From Taenia hydatigena (Eukaryota; Platyhelminthes; Cestoda; Cyclophyllidea; Taeniidae), in NCBI GenBank assembly GCA_036345935.2, contig JADWOT020000010.1, positions 212,943 through 276,942 on the forward strand: 64,000 nucleotides of DNA, written 5' to 3'. A program made the translations under genes and the position numbers. Each line of letters begins with the position of its first letter. Within the stretch, counting starts at the first letter, position 1. A model generated the notes under the pieces. The model worked only from the letters and a program-made list of their open reading frames with translations, was not told the DNA's origin and did not search any database. This document shows, piece by piece, positions 47,993-59,560 of the stretch.

Positions 47993-49103
47993 TTATCGGC
48001 AAGTTTTGAGGCGATAGCCCATGGGATCAATTGCAGCACGCAGAAGTTGAAGACGCAAATGGTTAATGATATCTCGTTCAGTGAGATGCTGCTGTTCCGT
48101 GTGGAATAACACTGCATCCAACAAGTCAGGGCACTCTTGTTGTTCTTTGGGGTCAGGGGATTGAGGAGGCTCTAGGTTCATAGGACTTCTGCACTCTTCT
48201 TCAAATATCGGGCTTGACGCTGGTGGCAAAAATCTATCTTTAGAAGAAAACGAACGTATAAAGTGTGTTTTATTGGCCAAACGTAATGGAGAAAGAACAC
48301 GGGCTACAATCACACCTTACCTAAGTGTGCTATTGTGTAACAAGCCGTTTCTGCAAGTGTGGTGAAACTCTCGAGGCAAAGCACGCAGAAGCAGAACTTG
48401 CAACCGCTATGACGCAGGAGATGCCTGTGCATCTTACTTAAGTCGTCGTGCCCTTTACCACACGCAGTGCATTTTTATCCATTATTTGACTTCTCACCTT
48501 TTAGGGCGAAACAAATTATAAAGAAAGAATCGCATTTAACGGAAGATTTGTTTAGCGGTAAATAATAGTACACTAACTGGCATATTTTTGCATGCTACAT
48601 CATATTTTAAATTTGATTGACTTTGTAGCTGCTATGCTTACACGCCTTCACTCCACAGATGCGTACAGAACAAATCCATGAGGTACTTTGGCTACGTCTC
48701 TCGGTCAGCTACAAAGGAATTCTTGATGGCTTCCCCATGAAGAACGTATTTGAGTCGGGAATCCTTGCTTTTAAGCATCTTCTAATGTAAATACAGATAA
48801 AATAATTGCAAAATCCAGTTAAAGGCATGCCACCGGTAGCAAATTACGCTCTTACCACTATCGTGTCGAGGAAACTAATCTCGTCTTCAAGATAGATAGC
48901 AAGTGCTTCGATCAACCTTCTAACACCTTTCATCTTCTCGTTAGAACCTGTAATTAAGGCATCCAAGCCTACGATTTGCCTTTATGCATTTTTTGAGCCC
49001 CGAAAAATGCAAGTGAACCTTACGCAAGCCATCAAACATCTCTTATTTGGCACAGTTATGCTGTCTTACCTTTCTCGTGCTTTGCTTCTCCACCTTGGCT
49101 CAT
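47993..49103 (-). pseudogene. Decayed five-exon zinc-finger gene, third copy
   Basis: Exon positions match the intact gene: 49103-49070, 48947-48856, 48781-48652, 48497-48321, 48237-47993, with lengths 34, 92, 130, 177 and 245. Exon 1 (MSQGGEAKHEK) and exon 2 are open, and the intron 2 donor here is GTAAGA rather than GCAAGT. Disabling changes: in exon 3 the place of ATGCAG reads ACGTAG, an in-frame stop; in exon 4 the tyrosine before the first finger cysteine is TAA; the first histidine of finger 2 is tyrosine (ACYTIAH); and a 54-base in-frame deletion in exon 5 removes both cysteines of finger 3. Several independent hits mean it has been dead for some time, unlike the near-identical blocks around it. 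Confidence 0.8.
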
Positions 49104-49462
49104 TACCTTTGAATTTGGGCAAGCGAACATCGTTTCCATCCCTCGTAATGCCGATCATACATGCCAATCTAACTTGTGGAAAATAAATCCTCTCCACTTA
49201 AAGTGGTAAAAATCATACTTTGCAGTTTAAGAACATCCTGTTACTTCAAAGTTCAAGGTATCGCAGTTGAGGACTGATATTTAAAATTGCGACGCATAAG
49301 GTTTCCCTGAACTTACTGCGAAAGCGGCTAAACAGCTCAAAGCTAGCGAATTACCACAACTAATTTTTAACTGTCAACAAACTGCTTTTTGCCGAATTTC
49401 TACTATTAAAGCTCGCAAGTTAATTATATACCGAACCGTTCAGGACATTCTGCTCAGTTACC

Positions 49463-49669
49463 ATGGGCAAATGTGCATGGCTGATACCAGTGAGATTACT
49501 TCCGAAGCCTAAATTAAAAGAACACAGACTGCAATGCCAAAAAATATTTGAGGGATTAGTGCTATTACGCGAACACAAGTTTAGATTCTTCGTGCTAAGT
49601 GAAAAGAGAAGATTGTGTTTGTGCGATTCGCCTGTTCTCTGTGCCTCCACTTCATATCACTAGTAAGTG
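49463..49669 (+). CDS. Second sequence family: short exon head to head with the zinc-finger gene
   Basis: Open frame from ATG with PVRLLPKPKLKEH, then LQCQKIFEGL. A strong GTAAGTG donor overlaps the stop, so an exon ending at about 49669 is plausible. The start lies 360 bases from the start codon of the decayed zinc-finger gene on the other strand, and the same head-to-head layout recurs at 20.1-20.6 kb. Related blocks are at 20567, 26870, 50801 and 59400. A later block with LRLWNLCAQEDF (49820-49855) matches LRLCNHCTKKDF at 51178-51213, which hints at a CX2C finger. No known family is recognised. Confidence 0.35.
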
Positions 49670-49969
49670 TCAAAAAATTCATCTACGCAATCAATCAAGA
49701 AGACTGTTTTAAATGGTCCTCAATAACCCAACACGAAGTGGGTTTTGGTAAGTGTATTTTTCTCATCGTGCACCTTCGTTTGAGCCCATTCATCCATCGA
49801 GACCAAGCTCACCTACGCTTGTGGAATCTTTGTGCACAGGAGGATTTTAACCCTCATATCAAAGCCACAAATGAAATGGCTCAAGCTCTACATCCTAACT
49901 TTGCTTACGCTTACAAATGCAGCATGATGATTTAAGTCGCAAATGTCGACGTCGCTCTAAATCCTCCAG

Positions 49970-50760
49970 AATCATTTGCCGATGTTTTATCATGAACTGC
50001 ATACGTAAGGCTGAATTAGTATCATTAAATTTGCAGCATCACGCTCCTACTCGAGCTTTTATAGGCTTTAATTAGTTGCCACATTCCGTCAGGGGCGACA
50101 CGGCAAGCGATACAAACATTGTAGGTAGGGCGGTTGAGCGAGGATACCTAAGACATTCATACCAATTGCAATAACTTTTGGGCAAAATAAGTTAGTTTGG
50201 CATGACTGAGGATGGTGGTCACAAAGTATCGATGCGCACATTCGTAGCAGAAAAGTAATCTACGCAAACTGGGTTAGAGGCAGTATTATTGCAGATGCCA
50301 TCACATTATTCGTTTAATACACAGGTGCGGCTACAGGAAGTGGGCTTGGCAATTCATTAGGCTCTGTGCAATACAAGTAAACAAGTTTGTTAAGCAAACG
50401 GAAGCTTTGCGTCAACCAGATTTCGTCAAAAGTACCTTTTACATAACTTAATACTGAGTCCGGAATGCCTTGCATAACGTTACAACTTGACTTCTTAATG
50501 CCCTTAAGGGTGCGGAACTCTACAAAACTCCGTATTAAGATGTAGCAGCATATGCGCCTAGCCTACTGTAATCTAATAAAGTATTTATAACTTCATGTAC
50601 AAGTGCCGTTTCTCAGGCCTCTCCTGTTATTGCGATCTACTGTCAAGATGCTTAGCGTTGATTGGAAGTTAGTTCGTGAATGGTGGAGAAAGTGACAAAT
50701 GATATAGCAGGGGTGCATGCAACCTTCCTCCACTGAATTATATGAGCAGTTCTCAATTCA
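49970..50760. repeat. Direct repeat B, copy 1
   Basis: Collinear with 52720-53560. Matching blocks include 50290-50400 against 53040-53150 (GCAGATGCCATCAC, ACACAGGTGC or ACGCACAGGTGC) and 50465-50500 against 53340-53375 (GCCTTGCA, TTACAACTTGACT). Strongly diverged, noncoding. Confidence 0.5.
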
Positions 50761-50800
50761 ATTATGCACTGGACTATTCGGCACTTTCTCTTCGGTATTC

Positions 50801-51250
50801 ATGAGTAAATGTGCACCAAAGACGCCAATGGAACCACTTCCAAAACCTAAACCGAAAACTCACAGCCCATAACGCTAAGGAAAATTTGAGGAGTCAGGGC
50901 TACCTGGCATGCACAGTTACCATTACTCTGTGTGGAGTGAAATAATCAGACTCCGCTTTAGCCATTTACATAGCCTCTGTGCCTCTACTACACACAATAC
51001 AAGTTTTGGAGGTCCAATCACACTGCCATATAAAGAGAGAGCTGCAAGTAGCCCTATCTAAGCCGCTACTAAGTACGTTTGTTGATAAGTATGCTTTCCC
51101 ATCGTACGTCTCGGTTCTGACTAGTCGCGGATGGTCGGTCGATAGACTCACTCACCTACCAAGCCCGTCGGTCTACGTTTGTGCAATCATTGCACTAAAA
51201 AAGATTTCAACCCTTTCTACCAGAGCCACAAAAATGGTCTATTTGTGACA
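50801..51250 (+). pseudogene. Second sequence family, degenerate copy
   Basis: Starts ATGAGTAAATGTGCACC and reads M-S-K-C-A-P-K-T-P-M-E-P-L-P-K-P-K-P-K before a stop, aligned base by base with 49463 onwards. The open frame 50979-51248 downstream, and another frame with VGLRLCNHCTKKDF then FNPFYQSHKNG (51169-51237), are later parts of the same unit. The CX2C-F-H arrangement resembles half of a C2H2 finger. Interrupted, so probably not functional. Confidence 0.35.
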
Positions 51251-51269
51251 TTCTAAATTAGCTCATAGT

Positions 51270-52480
51270 TAGGACCGGAGCACAAAGATGTGATCACTTT
51301 TATTGGCTTTGCTTTTTCAGTGCGAAATACAAATCTGTGAAAACGGCGTTTTCAAAAGCTGTTAGCCAATGCATCTCAAAAGGTGAGTGCCATGTGACAA
51401 CAAAAAATAGATGCGGAAGGGCGGCGAATACCTGGGGGGAAGGGCTGGAACCAAACACGGATCCTTAAGATGTGCAGCGGTGGCTAATCTCGTACATAGT
51501 ATCACGGGCTTGTCCAGATGGCAATGAGGAATGCTATTAACGGAGGATTCGCCTTAACTCCTAGATGCGACATGTTGGCAATGATGGAGTTTCACTTATG
51601 AAGGGCAGATAATATCAAGTGGATAGACATTGAAGATACAGCGCAGAACTTACAGCCATCTAACAAATTTACTGTAAGTTGCAGGAGTCTAGCGAATTAA
51701 CCGCTTTGTAATAATATGGGGGAATTAAGAAACACTATGATTTAAAAAGAAAGGGTTTTATCCTCAAAAAATAAAACCAACAAATAGCCATAAAATGCGT
51801 GTGCATTTACGTTCGTCTGAAGAATATGCATGCGTACTCATGCAACCGGCTGTTAGTGGGAATCGCTGCAGCTGCCACAAATGCACAGTGCTCTTTCTAC
51901 AATTGCAAAGAAGCATTGAAATTTTTATACTCTATACGAAGCTCAAAACTTAAGCCATTTTATACTAGCTTTCCTGCTTTAAGCGCTATCGCAAATTTAG
52001 TACAAATCATATGGCGCTAGTTGAAGCACGTTGCAAAAATGTGCTGACAACAAAAATATAGCCGATTAGAAGCTTGAAAGGGGGGTTAATCTCAAGAACA
52101 TGCCTTGGTTCCGCACGAGTGTCCTAATTCTTTCAAGTAGTGGTTGCACCCATTCACTTTCTTAGGGGTTGCTTCGGGTCGCAACGAGAAATGCACTTAA
52201 TGAGGGATATGATAAAGCACTTAACATGCGACTAAATAGCGGTGGCGTGGCCTTACATCTAAAAGAAAGGCAATATCCAGTGAGCGGTCATTGAAGAAAA
52301 GATGCAGATGCTTGAGGCCATCTAACGGATCGATTGCAAGTTCTTTGAGTTCAGCGGACTCAAACACTTTGTGATGACGTGGATGCATCAAGAAACACAA
52401 TGCAACAGAACAAAGGAATTTGATATTTCAATATACCGACCAATGAAAATCTCAAAATCATTTAAAAATACATTGCATTG
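51270..52480. repeat. Diverged local duplication (51270-51760 and 52020-52480)
   Basis: 51610-51690 and 52265-52345 share AATATC(A/C)AGTG, TCATTGAAG or ACATTGAAG, GCCATCTAAC and TTGCAAGTT or CTGTAAGTT at matching spacing, followed in both by AAGAAACAC about 70 bases later. The frame at 51799-52020 between them is unrecognised. Weak but ordered similarity. Confidence 0.35.
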
Positions 52481-52719
52481 GCATTCAATGGCTAAATGTG
52501 TGTGGGAAAAAAGAAGCTGAATTCGTACGAATCGCTGAGACTGCGAAAACCTGAACTTTTTGTCGGTATAAATAAGTTGCTTTGATTCTCACTTTTGGTT
52601 AAGTAAAATACATGTGCAAGTACAAATTCGATAAAGCCTACGCGCACGGCCTTGTCGGCCCACCTAAGTTTTGGATGCGATTCTAAACTTTTACAGTACT
52701 GTTCTTTATTCCTTTTGCA

Positions 52720-53560
52720 CCTTGTGTTGATATTTCATTATCAACTTCATGAACAGAGTTGAATTTAGAATACTAACTCTGCAGCATAACATTCCTACTT
52801 GAACCTTAATAAGTTCCAGATGACTGCTGCAAAACATTGGAGGCAATGGAACAGGTAGCGCAAGCATGACGAATAAAGATAACAAGAGACGAAACCTACA
52901 TCATTTTGTACTAGTTATATGACTTTTGTGCGAAAATTTGTCATCATTGCATGGCTGAGGACTACCAAAACAAAATATTGGGACGTGCATTTATGGGATA
53001 AAAATACCCTGTGAACACTGGGTCACAGGAGAAGTACCATTGCAGATGCCATCACGATAAGCATTTAACGCACAGGTGCATCTACAGAAAGTGAGCTTGA
53101 CAATGCGTTAGGCCCCATACAATGGGAGAAAGTAATTCTGTTAAGCGAATGGGAGCTTCCCGCCATGTAGGTCTTATCACAATCACCTAATCATAATATC
53201 GGTCTGGCTGGTCTCCAATTGCAAGACAAAATGACCTCAAGTCTTATTCTCTTTAATCCGCAAACCACGGATTGTGGTAGCTGTTACAACTCAAAATCAT
53301 AGCCTTATGTAATCTAAGCGCTAGTGCCTGTTTTGCCAGAGTGCCTTGCAGAATATTACAACTTGACTGCATACTTTCTTCAGTATTTTCTATTAAGCTA
53401 TAAACTGTTCATACACCTGGGCCACTGCAATGCCATGAAGTGTGTGTAACCTCTTGTACAAGTTTCATTTCTCGATCCACTCTCAGCACCGCGAATTACA
53501 GTCAGGAAGCTGATAATTGTCGATTGGAGGCAAGTTACTTGTCCATTCGTACTACCACCT
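52720..53560. repeat. Direct repeat B, copy 2
   Basis: Partner of 49970-50760, about 2.75 kb downstream. No coding content. Confidence 0.5.
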
Positions 53561-56149
53561 AGGCCTATAGGAATGAATTCTTTTTGAAATTTCGCAGCAC
53601 ACTTCGACTAAGCTGCAAATGTTCAGTCTAGCTAAATTGCGTCAAGAAAGTATATGCGGAAATCACCAGTCGTATGCAATGTTTACGCGATACGTTTGCA
53701 GTAAAATTGCAAATTTGCATTTTTGCTTGTGCTAACGGAACAAATGATCTGCAGGTTGGCCGCATGTTCTGCATAGCGATGTTTTAGGGGGTAATGCAGA
53801 CAGGGTTTGCTCAAAACAAGGAGGCTTTTGCACAGAATGCGGCATTTGCAGATTCTAGATGTCTCCATCAAGAAGAACTTGAGTCGGAGTGACGAGGGTG
53901 GATCTAATTATCCAAACACGGGTCCAAAACTTTCTACCAGCTGCTCTTTTAGTCAACCAGTGACTGTGGTGCTCTCAAACGCAGAATTCTTAGCCCTGCG
54001 ATTGATTGCAGATACCCAAATGGAGCAGTGAAATTGCATAGGTGCCTAACGATCACTTTAGCACTGCCTTGTTCAGCTGTGACTGGTTGAGACATGGCAG
54101 CCGTGTTGCAATGCTTTATTCTCTTTCTGTCCTACAATGCTCTGCAATGCAAAATTACTCACTTGCAGCCACTAGTAACAGCCCACGACCACCCATTTAA
54201 TCGCTTCCAAGACAACCTCGCCTCCATTTTTCACACCTTTTCACTTTAGTTCGTGCTTACACCTATTCTAGTTTTCCGAAAAGTGCAAAGAAGTTCAACC
54301 TACTTTTACTTTGGGAATATGCTAAATACAGTGTAAAGAGTAAGATTGAAAGCAATTTGCAATTCTTAACACGGCTAATCGAATCGTTGCCATCATGTCT
54401 ACTGCAAACGCACAAGTGTATTTCATTGTTCTCATGCTTTTCGGCATATTTTTGGAACGCTTTATCCATTTTCTCCGAATACGTTTTTACAAATTCTAAT
54501 TGTTAATCAAAACCCTGTTGAATTTTCGAAGTTCCATGAATATAAGGTGATAATGCGGTCCTTCCATATTGATTTAATTGTGATTAGCCCCGAAAAATAA
54601 TCAAATTAATTTCCTAATTTATGCAGGCACAGAAAATCTCAAAAAATAGGACGACTGATTGCATGATCGTGTCAATTTTACAAATTAGTTTGATTGATGG
54701 CGGCAAAAATTGACGTTATTTAGACCGACCTAAACGAATACATACCCAGAATAAGGTTGGAAATCCAATTAACATTTGTAGACAAATGCAAAATAGGTCA
54801 TGCATGATCTGCAGCCAAGAAATGGGGTGTTTGTTGAGCTTTCTGGGTAGCATGCAGAGCAAATTTTTACCTTAAATCGTCAGTCGTTTTAATAATATAC
54901 ATAAATTTTAGCGTTCGTAGCGCCTTTTGAACTTACTAAAGGTAAGTTACAACAAACCTACCCTCAAAGTCATCGAAGTTCAGCCAAAATAGCGTTTTTA
55001 ATGAAGAGGGCGCCGCCATCTCTTTAATGTTCAATATGCATACCTTTTGGGCTGGCTAGAACGGTGCCCTTTTGAATTGCTGCGCAGAATTACATGATAG
55101 ACAGCTTAGCATGCTGCGTAGGCAATGCTGGTAAGCAATTTGGGACCAAACATAAGGCATTCATGGGTTCTTTGGCTGAATATATTTCACGTTAACCTTA
55201 CTCATCTTGCCTTGTAAGCAACGGCGATACAATGGCGAACTCCGTGTCCTCTTTAGGTAGGCCAATGTGGATTTGGGCTAAATATTTAGAATACTACTAT
55301 GATTTATTTGGCAGGATTTTGGCAATGTAAAATGTGGAACTGGTGGAAAGGAAAAAGCGTAAATAAATGATTAAAAGATCTAGGCATTAAATACATTTTC
55401 ATTGTGACTCTGCCTATCTAGATCCACTTGGTAAAGTTCTCTTTTCAGCAGGTAATCACAGTATGCTAATTAAGTAGCTACATGCTTAAAAATCCCTCAT
55501 TAATACAACCCAGCAAAAGCAGCTTATGTGAACATAGATTTAGAGCAGGCGATAAACTCTAAAAATTTATATGAAATCTCTTCCTCTTATTCCTACGGTC
55601 TCATTGCAAAATTTTAATTGACACCGTAAGCAGTAGATTTTTGCTGTGATCCAAGACATTTCATTGGAGTGTTTACACCTAAAACACAAAAGTCTATTCA
55701 CTCACTTTGGGTGTATATTCTGAGGGGATCTTCTTCTTGTGCGGCTTTGATGACTCAAATTATAGCAAGATACAAAATAGCATAACTCTGCGCACTGTTG
55801 CTTTTATGCTAACAAAGTGATACTTATGGACCTTAAATGCATTCTGTAGGCGAGTCAAAAAGACCATCTGAACCTAGTTTTGTAAGAGTGATTCAATCTT
55901 CTTGAGGCAGAGAATTCTACTCTACCTTACCCCGCTAATTCCACTGCATCATTATTTTGCCTGTCCTTCTATTCCAATGCCTCGAAAATAGCAAAATAAC
56001 CATTTCTGCAGACATTCTGTGGAGTCGCCTGGTGGTAAATTAGCCCTACTATATAAGAAGCTAGGATGCCAATTATTTAAAATTTAATTGAGATTGACGC
56101 ATCTACAATGCTTGGAGGACTAAATACTGAAAAGCCGAATGAATATTTC
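53561..56149. other. No gene supported
   Basis: The frame 53807-54031 ends in VVLSNAEFLALRLIADTQM, which looks somewhat protein-like but has no paralogue, splice support or recognised domain. The rest is AT-rich and featureless to me. Confidence 0.35.
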
Positions 56150-56500
56150 TAGCCGTGAGGAAAGGTTTAACACCAGTAGCAGGTTGACATGATACCTAAT
56201 CTTAAAGCAATGCTGATTATCAAAGTTGAGATGTAAATCGGGCTCTTAGGATTGGCTAGAGGGCTATTGTCAGGCTACGCGGAGTTCATAACGGAGGCCC
56301 AGATGCACTGTGAACGCTTATTCATCTTTGCGATTCCTTAGCTAAAATGAGAAACTGAAAGCAAAAAAAATTGAGATCGCGAGATGTAGTGGCTGACAAA
56401 TGGCAGAAAAGGTAATGGCAATTTGAGAAATTAACGCCGATCTAAGTACTCCTACAAGATCGCCTCTTCCCAAAACGTCCTTATTCTCCTCTGACTATTT
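56150..56500. repeat. Dispersed repeat, copy at 56 kb
   Basis: Partner of 24215-24560 in the same orientation. No coding content. Confidence 0.45.
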
Positions 56501-59399
56501 CCAGTCAGTTAGCTTTAGCATTTTCGCATAGACAATCTCAAGCGGAGCCTTACAAAAAGGCGGATCAAATGAATATGGATATGCTGAACAAAGTGCTACC
56601 AAAAGTCTGAGGAAGAGCAATGCAAGTTGATGGACCAGGCCTTTTTAAAGTGCTCGTAAGAAGTGTTAGACGCGTTCCCATATCTCCCTTCAATAAATAA
56701 TTGACTCGGGTAATCGGCACTTCTTGTGCTTGAAACATAGGAGATTACCTAAACATCAATTAACAGTAAAGTTAGTTTAACACACATCAGCCACGCTTAT
56801 TCGACATCACATACGTCAGTAAAAGCGATTCCGTCAGTCATGGTCCATGTTCTTATTGCGCCAACTACAACCTCAAATCGATCGCGGAGCCAGAAATCCG
56901 CTTCGGAAACACCGCAGCAACTGGAAGCTCTACTACGTGCGTTCTCGCACTTCGTCTACGGTCCCTGTCAAAAATCAACTTCATTTGTAGAATATTTTAA
57001 TTGCGATGGACCCGCTGACTTAATCACCTACATATTTCTTCCACCACGTGCTACCTGCTAAAGCAATTTTCCATGCAAGTGTCTTTTACGTGTCAGCAAT
57101 CTACTTCTGACGCTGGTCACACATCCTTGGAGACGTTCACACGATCTTGTGGGTACAGGTTTCCTGGCCAAACTGGAAAGGATATGTAAGCATTCACCCC
57201 TGTAAATGCGTCTGTCCTGTTCATGCATATCGGCCAATCGCAGACGGACTCCATTGAGCTGAAGACTTCTACAATGTGACTAAGGAAAGAAGTGACTGTT
57301 CAAGAAGTCAGATCTCAGTTATTAGCCAGTCAACAAAGCAGAGGGACAATAGTCTCCTGTTTTCTCCTCTGACGCTGTCCTACGCATAGCTGACCATAAA
57401 AGCATCTAGTACTAGCAAATACACTGGGCTCAAATCAGCGCTTGATAATCAGGCCATGTGAAAAATCGTACGACTACCAAAGAGACCGCACTGATACCGT
57501 ACCAACTTAGCACTTAGTGGCAAAAGATGGTAGCATTCTAAAGAAAGGGCTTTGAGTTTTTGAGCAAAGAAATGCCATTTGAATTGGCAGAGTGTGTTTT
57601 GTAGGTTGGACTGTCATGGAGGACCAAATGTACTGAATTTCTACTGTGATGCGTATTCATGTGTATGATGAAAACTTCGATAACGGCTGGGTGTAAAACT
57701 TCTACTTATTTGCAATCTGTATGAAAGAAGTCGCTGGTGGTAAAAGGGACTCACGCTCACCACCAACAATAGGGAGGTTGGGTGCAAACTCATAAGTCAA
57801 TTTCTTTCGATTTTATAATCAGGCTGCTTTCTTGTCTAGCCTGGAGAAACCAGACACATCTTAACAATAAATTCGTCTGCAAGTTTAGTTTTATCTTGTG
57901 ATAGACGAACCATAACGTCTTATCTTGTCGCCATTTCACTGTACTTGCTAATAGCATAAGTTGCAGCGCAAACTTGTATATTAATAAATACGTGTGCAGA
58001 CGTATACTTTAAATAGCAGCAGTAATATGCCTATATGCACGAAAGTATATATATGCACGCATACATGTATGCGAAACTGATTTAAGCATGTTTTGTATGC
58101 ATCAAAATTTCATATCTAAGGAGTAAAAGGCAGAGAAGAAAGACCAAGCAAAACAAGTATCGCTGTAGAAGTTTGCATTTCATGAACTCGTAGAACATGA
58201 TTTCCTCTTTATAAGAGCAAAGCTCGACTTTATTTGCCTTATTACTAACCCCTTTTTGGTAGTGCCTGATGCGGGTCAATCAAATGAAGGGGACGTCAGA
58301 CGTCAGAATCATCGGTTATGGTGCTCAACAAGTACTACTGTTAGCAAAGCTTGAAATACCCATAACCCCCCTCTATCCGCCTCTGTTCTGGTCTCACCTC
58401 ATTTTTCATTTGCCGATTCTGCTCGACAGGCGGTACAATCAAGATAGTTAACTAAGGAACCATTGTTACTACTAAGTACGCAGTGTGCAAATTCTCACTA
58501 AGGGGGTTCCCGAAGCAGTTCTAAGTCAACATTTTAGGCAAATGTTAAAAGAATGCCTGATCGTCCGCCTGTTGGCCACCTTATTAGGGTATAATTCGTG
58601 ATTTATTTTGAATTTCTCTGCAATCTCCAATAAATGCTAATTGGTGCCTGAGAAACCTTGCCACTATAATTAATTAAAGGACTTCACGTGCAGAGCATTG
58701 ATTGTTTGACTGCTGGCTTCCATTGCGATCACTTGATGGACCATATTGTCTGTGCTGAGTGAGCCGGCCTTTAAGCCCGCCGGCGATCTCCGATTCCTTT
58801 CTACTTGTTGGTCATGCGTATTTAATAGGTCTTTTGTTTCCTTTCCTCCAATAAAGCGCCTCGTGGTGTTGACAGCCGAAAATAAACCCGACTTTAGAGG
58901 ATATCAAATCTGAAAAATGTCCCTCATTTCATGCTTTAGCGGTAAGGGAAATGTGAATGTGTTACAGATGAAAGAATTGCTGGCACCCCAGTAGAAGCCA
59001 CACAACACACGAGTCATCTAGAAAAGTTCTGTTTTAGGGAATTTATTAACCTACATGCATAAAAACGTCAACAATGTGAGCATGCGTTAAACTCTGTCAT
59101 TACGGAGCTGTGTTAATTACCGCAATCTCATTCTAAGCTCAACATTTGGGCCGGTGTTCCAGCATTTACCTGTTGACACACTAAGTGGTCAGTAAAACTA
59201 TCTACCTCGGAACAAACTTGACCTTCTGCTGCCGTAGAAAAACTTACTCGCAATTCTTTGACAATATGTACCTGCAGTCTGAAACAAAAGAATTTAGTTA
59301 TTAACAGTGCTCACTACTTCACAGTTAGTATTCTAGTCTTCTATTATACAACCAGAGTATTGTAAAAGTTTTCGTGAGAGAGACTTAACTCAATCCAAT
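56501..59399. other. No gene supported
   Basis: The frame at 56840-57061 (+) has no recognised domain. A short alternating tract with TATATATATGCACGCATACATG lies in pieces around 58046-58070. No RNA gene was found. Confidence 0.4.
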
Positions 59400-59560
59400 A
59401 TACTGCCATTTCGCACTTTCCACTCAGCTCTATGTTTGCACCTATTGCCGCCAATTGGGATCGCGAATGGGTGTGCCTCATTTATGGTGCGCTTCGGTTC
59501 TGACTCTTCCACGCCGGTCGATTGGCAGCGACAAAGTTAGTTCCCAGACCTATGGATCTT
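59400..59560 (+). repeat. Fragment of the second sequence family
   Basis: Contains GCGCTTCGGTTCTGACTC followed by CCGGTCGATTGGC, matching the block at 51105-51150 and the arm sequence at 27125-27180. Only this block is recognisable. Confidence 0.35.

Larger units (their letters stand above)
43742..49280 (+). repeat. Third, partial and patchwork copy of the segment
   Basis: Near-identical to units 1 and 2 over 43742-44660, about 45430-46425, 46826-46965 and 47141-47600, but clearly diverged over 44660-45430, 46425-46825, 46966-47140 and about 47690-49280. It lacks the equivalents of about 26716-26985 (270 bases) and about 28624-30018 (1.39 kb). The latter deletion junction is marked by AGTAAAT repeats at 46761-46790. 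Similarity ends after about 49280, before the last 1.9 kb of the unit. Confidence 0.85.
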
